64,000 nucleotides of DNA, from the NCBI GenBank assembly GCA_046297495.1, contig JBKBIP010000029.1, positions 1 to 64,000 of the forward strand, read 5' to 3'. The number at the start of each line of letters is the position of its first letter. Position 1 is the stretch's first letter. The translations under genes and the position numbers were made by a program. The notes under the pieces were generated by a model, which did not search any database, had not been told where the DNA came from, and saw only the letters and a program-made list of their open reading frames with translations. This DNA is from JBKBIP01 sp046297495. Lineage in GTDB: Bacteria; Planctomycetota; Planctomycetia; Gemmatales; Gemmataceae. Below are positions 33,715-41,363 of the stretch, in pieces.

Positions 33715-34571
33715 TCCCCGAGTCGGAAGTCAACTGCGTCTACCTGGCGGCAATGTTAGAAGGCCGCCACCCCGAGGTGTTCAAAGGACTCCGGGAGACA
33801 CTGACCGCGTACGGGGTCGAGGTCCGTTATCTTGCGGATGTCCGCGACGTGTGGATTCGTGACTACGCCCCTATCCAGGTCACGGCTCGGGCCTTGGTGA
33901 AGTTCCGTTACACCCCAGACTATCTCAGCGGCCACGAACACCTGATTACCGGCGAAGACGTGGTGGAGGCTTTCCGCGACCTGGGCCGGTGCCATCGCTC
34001 CGAGATCATCCTGGACGGAGGAAACGTCGTCGGGTGTCGCGGCAAAGCCATTCTGACTGACAAGGTGTACAAGGAGAATCCGGGTTGGGATCGGCCGCAG
34101 CTTCGCAGGCAGCTCTGGGAACTCCTCCAGGTCGATCAACTCCTCATCATTCCCAAGGAACCCTACGAGCCCATTGGCCATGCGGACGGGATGGTCCGAT
34201 TCCTCGACGAACAGACCGTCCTGGTGAACGACTATTCGACCGTGGACCCCTCGTTTCATGACCGCCTCACAAGGGTGCTTCGGCAGCACCGGCTCCAGAT
34301 CGAGACAGTCCCCTACTTCCTGGAAGGCCAGTCCAGGGCGGGGATTCCCTCGGCGGTCGGGAACTTCGTGAACTTCCTACAGACGGAAAGAGTGATCGTT
34401 GTCCCGGTCTACGGGACAGGCCATGATGAAGTCGCTTTGAGGAAGCTGGAGTCGCATTTCCCAAGTCTGCCCATCGTTACCCTGGGCTGCACCGACCTGG
34501 CTCGGGACGGTGGCGTCCTGAACTGTGTATCGGCGTCTTACTGCATTTCCCCAAGAATTCCGCAGCACTGA
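33711..34571 (+). CDS. Agmatine deiminase-like (PAD family) protein
   Basis: The protein has 286 residues. Guanidine-modifying motifs are VWIRDYAPIQV, EIILDGGNVV, EPIGHADGMVRFL and a C-terminal GGVLNCVSASY. In family enzymes the last motif is usually GGxxHC with a nucleophilic Cys; here the preceding His is Asn. It could deiminate agmatine, an arginine side chain or another guanidine. It overlaps the WYL gene by four bases. Confidence 0.7.
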   Translation: MIPESEVNCVYLAAMLEGRHPEVFKGLRETLTAYGVEVRYLADVRDVWIRDYAPIQVTARALVKFRYTPDYLSGHEHLITGEDVVEAFRDLGRCHRSEIILDGGNVVGCRGKAILTDKVYKENPGWDRPQLRRQLWELLQVDQLLIIPKEPYEPIGHADGMVRFLDEQTVLVNDYSTVDPSFHDRLTRVLRQHRLQIETVPYFLEGQSRAGIPSAVGNFVNFLQTERVIVVPVYGTGHDEVALRKLESHFPSLPIVTLGCTDLARDGGVLNCVSASYCISPRIPQH

Positions 34572-34603
34572 CCGACTCCTGGCAGAGCCCTTCGCCACAA
34601 TAA

Positions 34604-34641
34604 GGCGACTGCAAGCCTGACTCCGGTTAGGCTGAGTCGCC
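34604..34641 (+). promoter_or_regulatory. Leader hairpin before a small membrane protein
   Basis: GGCGACT pairs with AGTCGCC and, inside this, AAGCCT with AGGCT(G), forming a stem-loop about 65 bases before the start at 34709. It may terminate the deiminase mRNA or shape the next leader. Confidence 0.4.
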
Positions 34642-34708
34642 AGGGTACGGTTGCAAGGCAGGCGTTTGAAGGCCGGCCTTTGGCCGAACCAGCGAAGGAG
34701 AAACAACC

Positions 34709-34888
34709 ATGCAAGACGACAAGAGGGACGACTACGACCTGGGCCGCGAAATCGAGCGGTCTTGGCTCCTGCGAGGTGAGTACGACAAAGTCTTTGAGGC
34801 ACAAGGCACCGCCTACATGATCTTCGGCGGCATTGTCGTGGTGAGCGTCGTCCTGGGCTTCTTGCTCAACGCTCTGGGCATCTGGTGA
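34709..34888 (+). CDS. 59-residue single-pass membrane protein
   Basis: ATG 34709 follows GCGAAGGAG. The first half is highly charged (MQDDKRDDYDLGREIERSW). The second half is one hydrophobic helix (MIFGGIVVVSVVLGFLLNAL) ending near the C-terminus. It would be a small tail-anchored-type protein with its charged part inside. Function unknown; small membrane effectors are frequent in defence islands. Confidence 0.6.
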   Translation: MQDDKRDDYDLGREIERSWLLRGEYDKVFEAQGTAYMIFGGIVVVSVVLGFLLNALGIW

Positions 34889-34988
34889 ACTGACAAGAAC
34901 GGCTGTTGGCAATTACTGGTTATGCCAATTGAGCGAACCCCGATGTCATCGCACTTGTCCTGAGGAGGCCAACTGCCGGGGAATCGCC

Positions 34989-35582
34989 ATGTTCACCGTC
35001 CACGAACTGACGCTGTTCCATTTCGACGGCGAACTGGTTTATCCGAAGCCTGTGGAGGCCATCAGTCTCGGCCTGTTTACCACCGTACAGCAGGCCGAGC
35101 ACTTCTTGTCCGCCCAGCTGGCGTCACACGAGGCCTTGTGGAGATCCGAGACGTTCGCCTGTCTGACCTTGGAGGAGACCGTCGTGGACTCAAGGCGTCG
35201 TTTTCTACGCCGGCGATTCTATGACGCAGCGGGAGAGTTCAATGGAGAAATCAAGGTGGACCAGCTACGCAAGCCCTTCCACGGAAGGGAGCCGGCCACG
35301 TGTCTATTCTGCCAGGGCGAGTTGGTCCAGTTCCTTCACCAAGAAGAACTTCAAGTCGGAATTGTCGCGGGGCTTCCGTTGTCTCCTGCCGAAGTTGCTG
35401 GCTTCCAGCAAAGCTGGGAAGTACTTGGCGACGAGGACTGTTACCTCGTCCTAATGGGAGAAGAGGATCACGTTCACCTCCGGGAGTGCGAAGTTTTCAG
35501 ACCGGCGGGACATATCGACACCCGGACAAGGGAGTTGCTCATGTCCCGCTTTCAAGGCATTGGAGCCGTGGATGAACGATAA
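34989..35582 (+). CDS. Hypothetical island protein
   Basis: ATG 34989 (MFTVHELTLFHFDGELV) is preferred over the frame start at 34929 because the conserved-looking fold starts there. It has 197 residues. A CLFCQGE motif and two further Cys are visible, together with acidic stretches near the C-terminus (VLMGEEDHVHLRECEVF). No family is recognised. The stop lies 14 bases before the Tat-exported EIIA-like gene. Confidence 0.45.
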   Translation: MFTVHELTLFHFDGELVYPKPVEAISLGLFTTVQQAEHFLSAQLASHEALWRSETFACLTLEETVVDSRRRFLRRRFYDAAGEFNGEIKVDQLRKPFHGREPATCLFCQGELVQFLHQEELQVGIVAGLPLSPAEVAGFQQSWEVLGDEDCYLVLMGEEDHVHLRECEVFRPAGHIDTRTRELLMSRFQGIGAVDER

Positions 35583-35595
35583 ATGGGGTGCTGTG

Positions 35596-36426
35596 ATGAA
35601 TGACCGACGTGGGTTCTTGAAGACAACTCTTGGGTTGGCCGTGAGTGCCAGTTCTGGTCTTGGGTCGCCCCCGGTCCACGATCACAGGGCACGCATTGCC
35701 CCCGCTACGCCGGAGCAGATGGCATACGAGCAAGTCCTGGCTCAGAGTTGGTGTCTCCAATACCTTGGCCTGCCGCGAGACTGGTCAGTCGTGGAGAAGG
35801 GGTTCCATCCCTTCTCTCCCGAGCGGGTCGTGATCCTTACATCGGACCATCACTTAAAGCTCGGCCGAACCCTGACGGACGCCAAGAAGCAGATTTGGTC
35901 GCGGATCGAGGCTTGGTTCGTGTCAATCCGAGGCCCCTTGATGCCGCCTGCCAAGTTCGACCTACTTCTGGCATTCGTTGATCACATGGCAGCTTATTAC
36001 CAACGGCCTGATCTCGAGGAATACTGGGCGTTTCGATTGACCCAGCGTGAACAGCTCGGTTCGTGTGGCCTCGGCCGGGGCTTTGGGCTGGTCCATCAGT
36101 TTCAACTCGATGATGTCGTCAAGACGACCAATGGCAAGGTGGACTGGTGGTTGTTCCTTCTGCCGGAGGGAGCAAACTACGAAAGCCTTGACGACAAGCC
36201 GGTTCATCTGTTGATCGGTCACGTCTTCGATCAGCGAAGGATCGGCTTGGAGTATCGTGTCTGGGAGTTAACCGCCAGGCTGGCTCGGCGTTCATTCGGA
36301 CAGCCAGACAACGCGGATGGAATAAGCTTCAGCCTCTTGGAAGTGGCCAACATGGATAGGATTTCCGCTGCACGGTTCCTTAACTACCAACTGGCCCTCT
36401 GTCTGAATGAGGATAAGAAGCAGTGA
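35596..36426 (+). CDS. Tat-signal protein with PTS EIIA-like domain
   Basis: ATG 35596 gives 276 residues. The N-terminus MNDRRGFLKTTLGLAVSASS has the twin-arginine motif RRGFLK. Residues about 110-270 resemble a PTS type-2 EIIA domain: GRGFGLVHQFQLDDVV with a His where the phosphorylated His is expected, then DDKPVHLLIGHVF and ISAARFLNYQLALC. EIIA domains act in the cytoplasm, so a Tat signal is strange; the RR motif may be misleading. It overlaps the next gene by four bases. Confidence 0.5.
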   Translation: MNDRRGFLKTTLGLAVSASSGLGSPPVHDHRARIAPATPEQMAYEQVLAQSWCLQYLGLPRDWSVVEKGFHPFSPERVVILTSDHHLKLGRTLTDAKKQIWSRIEAWFVSIRGPLMPPAKFDLLLAFVDHMAAYYQRPDLEEYWAFRLTQREQLGSCGLGRGFGLVHQFQLDDVVKTTNGKVDWWLFLLPEGANYESLDDKPVHLLIGHVFDQRRIGLEYRVWELTARLARRSFGQPDNADGISFSLLEVANMDRISAARFLNYQLALCLNEDKKQ

Positions 36427-36971
36427 CCAAGGAACCCCTCATCTGGCCCTATTACGGGGAACGTAGCGGGATCGTCATGAGCCGAGTCATGGCGATGGTC
36501 AAAGTGGTCTTGTCGAGCCAGCAAGGTCCACTGACCCGCCGGCAATACAAGCGGAAGCTGGAGGGCCATCTTTCGGCCACGTTTGGTGACTTGATGCTTG
36601 CGAAGCTGGCAGCTCTCAATGGCCTCGAAGAAAGGGAACGTTGGGAGAGGCTTCGCGTGGAGGATCGATTGGAAAACCAGCTGCCGTGTCTCCTTCTTTG
36701 CCCGGTGAAGGATTTCACGAACCGAGCGAAGGCAGCCCACGAGGTTCTTGACAATCTCCGAAGCGAGGAGCAAGACCTTCGCCGATGGGCCACGAAATGC
36801 CTAAGAATGGACGGCGTGAAGGAAGTTCGCCATCTGACCAGGAATGCAGCCGACGAGTTCTTCTCCTGGGCAAGTTACGTGATCGACCATACGTTTCTTG
36901 AGGTGGAGGCCTGGGAAACCAGGCAACAGCGACCTAAAGCCCGGAATCCTCGACAGACGGCGGTCAAGTGA
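36423..36971 (+). CDS. Hypothetical helical protein
   Basis: GTG 36423 overlaps the stop of the EIIA-like gene. The 182-residue product is helix-rich and charged (LTRRQYKRKLEGHLSATFGD, then RNAADEFFSWASYVIDH). No family is recognised. The spacing to the MBL gene is 10 bases, which places all three in one operon. Confidence 0.45.
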   Translation: MTKEPLIWPYYGERSGIVMSRVMAMVKVVLSSQQGPLTRRQYKRKLEGHLSATFGDLMLAKLAALNGLEERERWERLRVEDRLENQLPCLLLCPVKDFTNRAKAAHEVLDNLRSEEQDLRRWATKCLRMDGVKEVRHLTRNAADEFFSWASYVIDHTFLEVEAWETRQQRPKARNPRQTAVK

Positions 36972-36981
36972 TGGAAACCCT

Positions 36982-38274
36982 ATGAAGCTAACCGTCCATC
37001 GTGGCAGCAAGGAGATAGGCGGCTCCTGTATCGAGCTGACGACGGCTACGACGCGGCTCGTACTCGATCTCGGTCTGCCCTTGGTGGACGCCAACCGCGA
37101 TCCCTTCAACGGCAGAGCTGCCCTTGCAAAGCCCCTGGGCGACTTGAAGGCCACGAAGGTCGTTCCGGCCGTACCGGGCTTGTTTGACACGGACACCTCT
37201 CCACCGGACGCCATTCTGCTTAGTCACGCTCACTTGGACCACGCAGGGTTGTTGCATCTCTCCCGCCCGACAGTGCCGATCTATGCCACCAAGGGGACCA
37301 GCAAGGCGATGCTGGCCGCTGCGGTATTCGCTGGGCAGAAAGAACTCGACAGGGAGCGGTTCCGTGAAGTGGTCAGCAGACAGCCCTTCCAGGTAGGAGA
37401 TTGTCGGGTCACACCCCTGGCCGTTGACCACAGCATCTTCGGCAGCGTGGCGTTCCTGGTCGAAGCTGGCGGGAAAGTCCTCCTCTACAGCGGCGACTTG
37501 AGGAACCACGGCCGGAAGCCAGGCATGATGCGGGAGCTGTTGGATAAGGTGAGGGAGCGGCGGGTGGATGTCCTGGTGATGGAAGGCACTCACTTCGGCT
37601 CCGACAAGGAACAGGGCATCACGGAGTTCGAACTGGAGGAAAGGGTTGTCAAGCTGGTCCAGACGGCTCCCGCCCTCGTCCTGGCTTGCTTCTCGGCCCT
37701 GGACCTGGACCGACTTGTGACCCTGTACCGCTCGGCCCAGAGGACCGGACGCATCTTCGTGGCGGACGCGTACACGGCCTTCGTCTTGCACCTGGTCGGA
37801 AACCAGGTCAAGGTCCCCAGGCCGACCAGAGAAAACGGCATCCGTGTCTACTTCAATCGCTCCTTCGAGCGGCGGAACATCGAGAACCTTCAGGCCAAGT
37901 TCCGGCCGGACCAGATCGAGTTGTCGGAAGTCCTGGCTGAGCCGAAGCGACACCTGATGGTATTCCGGCCGTCGATGACAGCCCTCGACTTCCAGGAGAA
38001 GCTGCCGCACCGCTCCCGCTGCCTGTACTGTTACTGGAAAGGTTACTTGGTCAGACAGGATTGGGTTACACTTCAGGAACAACTGGCCCAGGTTGAAGGC
38101 GACTTCATCCCGGCCCATACGAGCGGGCACATCTACATCGCCGACCTCATTGCCTTCGTGAAGGCGGTCGCTCCTGGGAAGGTGATTCCGGTGCATACGT
38201 TCGAGCCTCAGGCGTTCCGGGACCACTTCGATAACGTCCTACTTCTGGCTGACGGCCAACCGGTAGAAGTCTGA
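36982..38274 (+). CDS. MBL-fold RNase J/CPSF-like hydrolase
   Basis: ATG 36982 gives 430 residues. MKLTVHRGSKEIGGSCIEL leads to the metal motif LLSHAHLDHAGLL (HxHxDH), then VDHSIFGSVAFLVE, VLLYSGDLRNHGR and late His motifs (PAHTSGHIYI, then PVHTFEP). The layout is that of beta-CASP/RNase J-type nucleases, which cut RNA or DNA. With the ligase 1.4 kb away it recalls bacterial ligase/MBL-exonuclease repair pairs. Confidence 0.75.
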   Translation: MKLTVHRGSKEIGGSCIELTTATTRLVLDLGLPLVDANRDPFNGRAALAKPLGDLKATKVVPAVPGLFDTDTSPPDAILLSHAHLDHAGLLHLSRPTVPIYATKGTSKAMLAAAVFAGQKELDRERFREVVSRQPFQVGDCRVTPLAVDHSIFGSVAFLVEAGGKVLLYSGDLRNHGRKPGMMRELLDKVRERRVDVLVMEGTHFGSDKEQGITEFELEERVVKLVQTAPALVLACFSALDLDRLVTLYRSAQRTGRIFVADAYTAFVLHLVGNQVKVPRPTRENGIRVYFNRSFERRNIENLQAKFRPDQIELSEVLAEPKRHLMVFRPSMTALDFQEKLPHRSRCLYCYWKGYLVRQDWVTLQEQLAQVEGDFIPAHTSGHIYIADLIAFVKAVAPGKVIPVHTFEPQAFRDHFDNVLLLADGQPVEV

Positions 38275-38312
38275 CCGAGTAGAAACAGGCTGGTCCGGCA
38301 GCCGTGAAACCG

Positions 38313-39158
38313 TTACCTATCGAAGTACTCGAACACCTTGGTGAATCGCAGCTGCTTGTCCTTCTCCAGAGTCACATCCAGGCACGCGATCTTCCGAATA
38401 TACCTGGACACGCCCTTCTCGACGACCAGCCGCTGGGCAAGCTGGCTCGTCGTCTCCAGGATTTCCTGACGCAGATCACTCCTCGGGTTGTAGTTGCTGA
38501 TGACGATGTAGAGGTCCATGACCGGCCCCTGGGCATCGGTCCCGCCACCAGCGGAATCCGGCAGTTTGAACCGATCTGGATAGTGCCGGCGTAGCCGAGA
38601 CAACTGAGCAGGAGTGACCAGTTCCGCAGCGTACATCAACAGCTGCACTAGGGCATAGAAGGGGTTCTTGTCGTTGCCTACCTTCACCTCCGCAATGCCC
38701 GGCAGCTGGTCGTGAGCATTCGCCAGGAGCCAGTCGAGACGCCGAACTCGGATCGAGGGGTCATCGTTCTCGAAGAAAGCGTTGCCTGTCGTTCGGGCCG
38801 GGACGAGTTCACGATCCACGAAGACAAAATCCAGGTCCGGATTGTCAACGACACGGGCGGTGCCAGCAGCCTTGAGAAAGGCAGTCAAGGAGAGCGTGCC
38901 GCCGATCCTGTCGATGCCCTGTGGATCGGGAAGCTCTTTCCGGGGCGGACGGTCCGGGTAGAACGGCTCCTCGACGTTCGAGTACTCACTGAACCGTTCG
39001 ACGCTCCTCTGGAAAAGCTCAGCCAGAACCGCCGGATTGTGATCCCGTCGAGCTTCTTCGGCCATCGCCAGGTGGCATTCGAGAGAGCAGAAGAGATCGA
39101 ACATCCCGTACAAAGATCGCAGACTCGTCACAGGGATCTTGGAAGCTACGGCGGCCAT
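38313..39158 (-). CDS. Putative nuclease-like protein on the opposite strand
   Basis: ATG 39158 has AAGGAGG five bases upstream, so the longer upstream frame, which crosses the palindrome, is rejected. It has 281 residues. LDWLLANAHDQLPGIAEVKV followed by GNDKNPFYALVQLLMYAAEL contains an E-x-K in a context like PD-(D/E)XK proteins. It is convergent to the MBL gene and divergent from the ligase. The nuclease assignment is weak. Confidence 0.5.
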   Translation of the reverse strand: MAAVASKIPVTSLRSLYGMFDLFCSLECHLAMAEEARRDHNPAVLAELFQRSVERFSEYSNVEEPFYPDRPPRKELPDPQGIDRIGGTLSLTAFLKAAGTARVVDNPDLDFVFVDRELVPARTTGNAFFENDDPSIRVRRLDWLLANAHDQLPGIAEVKVGNDKNPFYALVQLLMYAAELVTPAQLSRLRRHYPDRFKLPDSAGGGTDAQGPVMDLYIVISNYNPRSDLRQEILETTSQLAQRLVVEKGVSRYIRKIACLDVTLEKDKQLRFTKVFEYFDR

Positions 39159-39325
39159 GGAAACCTCCTTCATGTCTACACGTTGATCAGGAACAGATGG
39201 TATCGAGCTTCGCTGTCCGCAGTGGGTCAGCGAGTAATCGTCTTCAAGAAGGTTGCAGGATCGGGATGGGAAAAAAGAAGAGGAGCGACGAACGCAAGGA
39301 CGCTCCTTAGGGGCCGGCCAAGGCC

Positions 39326-39390
39326 ACTCCAGAACGTACCTTGACCACGCTCCCCGTACGGGGAGCGTGGTCAAGGCACTGTTCTGGAGT
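39326..39390. repeat. Large palindrome between the divergent genes
   Basis: A perfect 38-bp palindrome (39339-39376, centred on CCCCGTACGGGG) is nested in an outer pair ACTCCAGAAC (39326-39335) and GTTCTGGAGT (39381-39390). It lies between the minus-strand nuclease-like gene and the ligase, so it could serve both promoters, form a cruciform or act as an origin-like site. Confidence 0.8.
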
Positions 39391-39675
39391 TTCAAGAGCG
39401 TGTTACCGCTCAGGTTGGCCGTTCCTAAGGAACAGAGTCTTGATGCTCACGCATCACTCAGGTTGTATCGGGGCTGATTCTCGGCCCCGGTGTAGGTCCT
39501 GTCGCGTTCCTCAACAAATTCCCAGGTCAACCGCCCGGCACCGTGCCGGACTACCAGAAATAGTCTACCAGGAACGACATCGGCGGCCAGACCGTGGAGG
39601 CAGCGTGGCCAGGGTATCGTCAGCGGGCGGGTAGCCGCCGTGATACTGGAATTCCCTGGTGAGAGGTCCGGAAAC

Positions 39676-40773
39676 GTGAAGACACTGGCCGAGTTGCAGG
39701 CGGAATGTACAGCCCTGGGGATCAAGGTCGAAGTTGATGGACGCTCCAGCAAGGAGCCCTTCATCGCGGCCCTTCGAGCGTATTACTGGCAGAAGGACCA
39801 CCCGGGGCAGCCGCTCCCGGCCCAGGTGATGCCGATGCTGCTCAGCGATTGGGCAGATTTGACTTCCGACCAGGCCCAAGAGATCGAGCAGGACAACCAC
39901 GCCTGGATCGTGCAGCCGAAGCTTGATGGCATCCGGGCCCTACTGCACGTCGAGAAAGCCGGCATCCGGATCACGAGCCGCTACGTCAGCGAAACCACCT
40001 TCCGGCCCAGCGAATTCCAGGCAAACCTGCCACACCTGACCCACGGACTCTTGGGGCTGGTCGGGACAATCCTGGACGGTGAACTCGTTTGCCCCGTCGC
40101 TGCCATCGACACCGGTAGCACAACCACTGCGACCGCCCTGCAAGCAGCAGTCGCTATCTTGTCCACCACGCCAGAGAACGCCCGGCGTGTCCAGGAGCGA
40201 CACGGGGTCCAGCTCCGGTTCCACGTCTTCGACATCCTTCAGTCTCGAGGGAAGGACGTGACGCCGCTGGCACTGCTGGACCGGATGGACCTCTTGGCCC
40301 AGGCACTTCAGGATACGGATAATCCCCATCTGGAAATGGTGCCGAGCTTCGTGGTCGGCAAGGCCGCTGTTCACCGCAGCATCATCCAGGCTGGCGGCGA
40401 GGGTTCAGTCTGGAAACGAGTGGACCAACCGTACCAGCCGGGGCGAAGGGTCAAGCACTGGATCAAGAGGAAAACCGGCATCGAGGTCGAAGTCTTCGTC
40501 AGCGGCTTCAAGCCGGGCAACAACGGTCACACCGGAATGGTCGGTGCCGTTGAATTTAGTACCCGGCAAGCGGACGGTTCCTCGGTGCCCGTCGCCTGGG
40601 TGAGCAGCTGGACTGACGACGAACGACGGGCCATGACTCATATCGGTGCGGCCGGCGAGATCACACTGAACCCGACCTACCTCGGTCGTAAGGCGTTGAT
40701 CGAGGGGCAGGACCACGCTGCCAAGTCTCGTCGCATCCGTCACGCCAGAATCCGGCAGTGGCTGGTCAACTGA
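39676..40773 (+). CDS. ATP-dependent DNA ligase
   Basis: GTG 39676 (MKTLAELQAECTALG) follows GAGAGGTCCGG and is preferred over GTG 39640. It has 365 residues. An N-terminal SAP-like helix pair precedes the adenylation domain: motif I VQPKLDGIRAL (catalytic Lys), motif III FHVFDIL, motif IV GEGSVWKR and motif V VKHWIKRKT, then an OB-fold. This is a compact ligase of phage or island type that seals nicks, probably for repair or replication of the island. Confidence 0.85.
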   Translation: MKTLAELQAECTALGIKVEVDGRSSKEPFIAALRAYYWQKDHPGQPLPAQVMPMLLSDWADLTSDQAQEIEQDNHAWIVQPKLDGIRALLHVEKAGIRITSRYVSETTFRPSEFQANLPHLTHGLLGLVGTILDGELVCPVAAIDTGSTTTATALQAAVAILSTTPENARRVQERHGVQLRFHVFDILQSRGKDVTPLALLDRMDLLAQALQDTDNPHLEMVPSFVVGKAAVHRSIIQAGGEGSVWKRVDQPYQPGRRVKHWIKRKTGIEVEVFVSGFKPGNNGHTGMVGAVEFSTRQADGSSVPVAWVSSWTDDERRAMTHIGAAGEITLNPTYLGRKALIEGQDHAAKSRRIRHARIRQWLVN

Positions 40774-41072
40774 CCCGCCCTTCCGGGATGACCTGACGCC
40801 CGTCCCGCCAGACTGAAAAAGTTCTCCTCGTCCATTGACGGGTTGGCTCGGTCGGGGGATAATACCTTCAACAGATTCTCGGCCGCATCCCCTACCACGC
40901 CGCAAGGTGTTCTTGGGGCAAGGCAGCTCAATAAGGCGACGGGCTGTCCCAGGTGGTGAGCGGGAGCGTTTGCGAGACACTGTTGAATCCTGCGAGCAAC
41001 ACGGGGCTTCCCTCCTCGTGCGTGTGGCATTCATCAGCCTACAGGTGCTTGAAGCACCAAGGCTGATGCTAC
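40774..41072. other. Gene-free leader before the second recombinase operon
   Basis: No supported gene lies here. A stem-loop at 41033-41067 (ATCAGCCT/AGGCTGAT outside, GGTGCT-TGA-AGCACC inside) ends five bases before the ATG at 41073. It could restrict translation of the small gene and the recombinase. Confidence 0.5.
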
Positions 41073-41363
41073 ATGAAGAGGGATCACACCTCCAAAGGCC
41101 CCGGTCGCCGGTCGTCATCACGACCACCCATCCCCGCCCTTGCCGACGCAAGGGAACCCCGACCAACCTCTCGTCCTGCTTCGGCGAAAGTGCCGAGCAT
41201 CGTCGTCTCTGACGACCTGGCTCCGAACGACGCCCACCCCCTAGCGGGTATCACGGCAGAGTGCCGTGTGGCGGAACGGGTGCGTACCGTCGCCGTCGTG
41301 CTGGCCAAGCTCGCCCGCAGGCGTCAGGGCAGCAACGAATTCGCGGATAAGGAGGGTCGGTAA
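41073..41363 (+). CDS. Small protein coupled to the second recombinase
   Basis: The 96-residue frame ends with TAA overlapping the A of the recombinase ATG. After a basic start, the second half SDDLAPNDAHPLAGITAECR then VAERVRTVAVVLAKLARRR resembles the short helical protein found before recombinases in such cassettes. The exact start is uncertain. Confidence 0.5.
   Translation: MKRDHTSKGPGRRSSSRPPIPALADAREPRPTSRPASAKVPSIVVSDDLAPNDAHPLAGITAECRVAERVRTVAVVLAKLARRRQGSNEFADKEGR

Noticed and set aside
36988..38226. 412-codon minus-strand frame over the MBL gene
   Set aside because: Mirror of a gene with clear HxHxDH motifs; no start signal or recognisable protein.
41252..41280. GCCGTGTGG...GAACGGGTG resembling the attP arm of the first element
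   Set aside because: Only partial match with an inserted CG and no GA core. It lies in a coding frame before the second recombinase; chance similarity is likely.
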